DNA of 64,000 bases from positions 1,736,001-1,800,000 of the forward strand of contig JAUEDM010000006.1 of NCBI GenBank assembly GCA_033439685.1, in the 5' to 3' direction. Positions 63,177 to 64,000 of this stretch are shown one piece after another. The translations under genes and the position numbers were made by a program. The DNA comes from Apodospora peruviana. Its lineage: Eukaryota > Ascomycota > Sordariomycetes > Sordariales > Lasiosphaeriaceae. Position 1 is the stretch's first letter; each line of letters begins with the position of its first letter. Below the pieces are notes generated by a model. That model was not told the DNA's origin. It saw only the letters and a list, made by a program, of their open reading frames with translations, and made no database searches.

Positions 63177-64000
63177 AGGCTGGATTGCTGCTCCTTCCCG
63201 AGTCTTTCTGCAATGGCGCGGTACAAGGTCGGTCTCTGTCCTGTGAGAAGAGCGCTGTCCGCTTTCTCACTACTTGCTGCAGCTGCACCTCGGCAGGACG
63301 CCTTGTTTGTTAACACGGAGTGAGAAGGTTCGACGAGTGGCCCCGGTCAGTCTGGCGAGGGAGACAAGAGTGGATAAGAGTGAGTTGGGAAGCTTGAAGC
63401 GACGACCGGCCTTTATTTTGGAAAATTGGAAGGACTGGAAGGTTGGTGACCACCGAAAGCTTTTTCCAACCCGGCTTGCGTCGATGACGAGTAGCGCTGC
63501 TAGGTGCTTGACCGCGCCTGAGCTAAATCGGCAAAAGGCTGGGAGCGTGCAACATCGACGTCGGGTCTTGGGGAAAATATGTCGTAGCGCATACCCGGGT
63601 GTCCGAGGTGAATGGTAAGTGAAAAGCCGGGTACGAAGTGAGGCAGGTATGATTACTAGGTACCTTGAGGTATTAAGTTTTAGCAAGAAAGCCAGGAAGG
63701 ACCAATGTGGGCACGGTTGGGTTCGTCGAGGTTGGGTTTGGACTTGGGAGGGGGAGAGGAACAAGGCAAGCCGATCGAGGGTAGGTAACGCGACGAGAAA
63801 GGGTCTTGATTAATCTACCTACTCGGTTTGTTTGGGGGACGGGATGGAAGCGGCGAGCCTTCCATTCACGGGTGCTTGTATCGACGGGAGCTTCCTTCGT
63901 GCCCTGTCTTTCAACTCAACTTCACCCCACATCACGATACTCGTTTCTTTCACACCCGCCCAGGTAGGCCCGGAGCTGCTGCAGGTCACACAAAAAGGGG
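63177..64000. promoter_or_regulatory. Upstream region of the TBC gene
   Basis: The 824 bp to the right edge hold the presumed leader and promoter of the minus-strand TBC gene. A CTAGGTACC motif occurs at about 63656-63664. No further gene is supported before the window ends. Confidence 0.45.

Overview
This window looks like nuclear DNA of a filamentous ascomycete (Pezizomycotina, most likely Sordariomycetes). Genes are split by short introns of about 50-130 nt with GTRNGY-type donors, CTAAC-type branch points and AG acceptors. Several protein families are typical of fungi: group X-type and PAS-type hybrid histidine kinases, NCE101, a fungal TFIIH Ssl1 and a DET1-like phosphatase. No prokaryotic operon, phage, CRISPR array, tRNA or rRNA gene was found. 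I could not determine the species.

Left part (1-24 kb), in order: the 5' portion of a very large hybrid sensor kinase cut by the window edge (minus); UDP-galactopyranose mutase (minus) facing away from a TPT-family nucleotide-sugar transporter (plus); ribosomal protein L27 (minus) facing away from the small NCE101-type protein (plus); a TTC36-type TPR protein (minus) facing away from 4-hydroxyphenylpyruvate dioxygenase (plus); and TFIIH subunit Ssl1/p44 (minus).

Middle (26-40 kb): a 2000-residue PAS hybrid histidine kinase (plus), the CCT gamma chaperonin subunit (plus), a DUF1168/PRKRIP1-like spliceosomal protein (minus) and a DET1-like histidine phosphatase with a long disordered tail (plus).

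Right part (40-64 kb): two long stretches without convincing genes (about 7.9 and 10.5 kb) flank one Pro/Gln-rich, possibly regulatory protein (minus). A TBC-domain Rab GAP (minus) lies near the right edge. The long gaps carry simple repeats and a dispersed CCTAGGTAC-like motif.

Two head-to-head pairs suggest joint function. The mutase and the transporter could form a galactofuranose module: cytosolic UDP-Galf synthesis plus Golgi import. The TTC36-like gene shares about 1.1 kb of upstream DNA with the tyrosine-catabolic dioxygenase. In mammals TTC36 is reported to bind and stabilise that same enzyme, so this linkage is the most notable observation here. Exon boundaries were worked out by hand from reading frame, splice consensus and protein family continuity, and have not been tested against transcripts.
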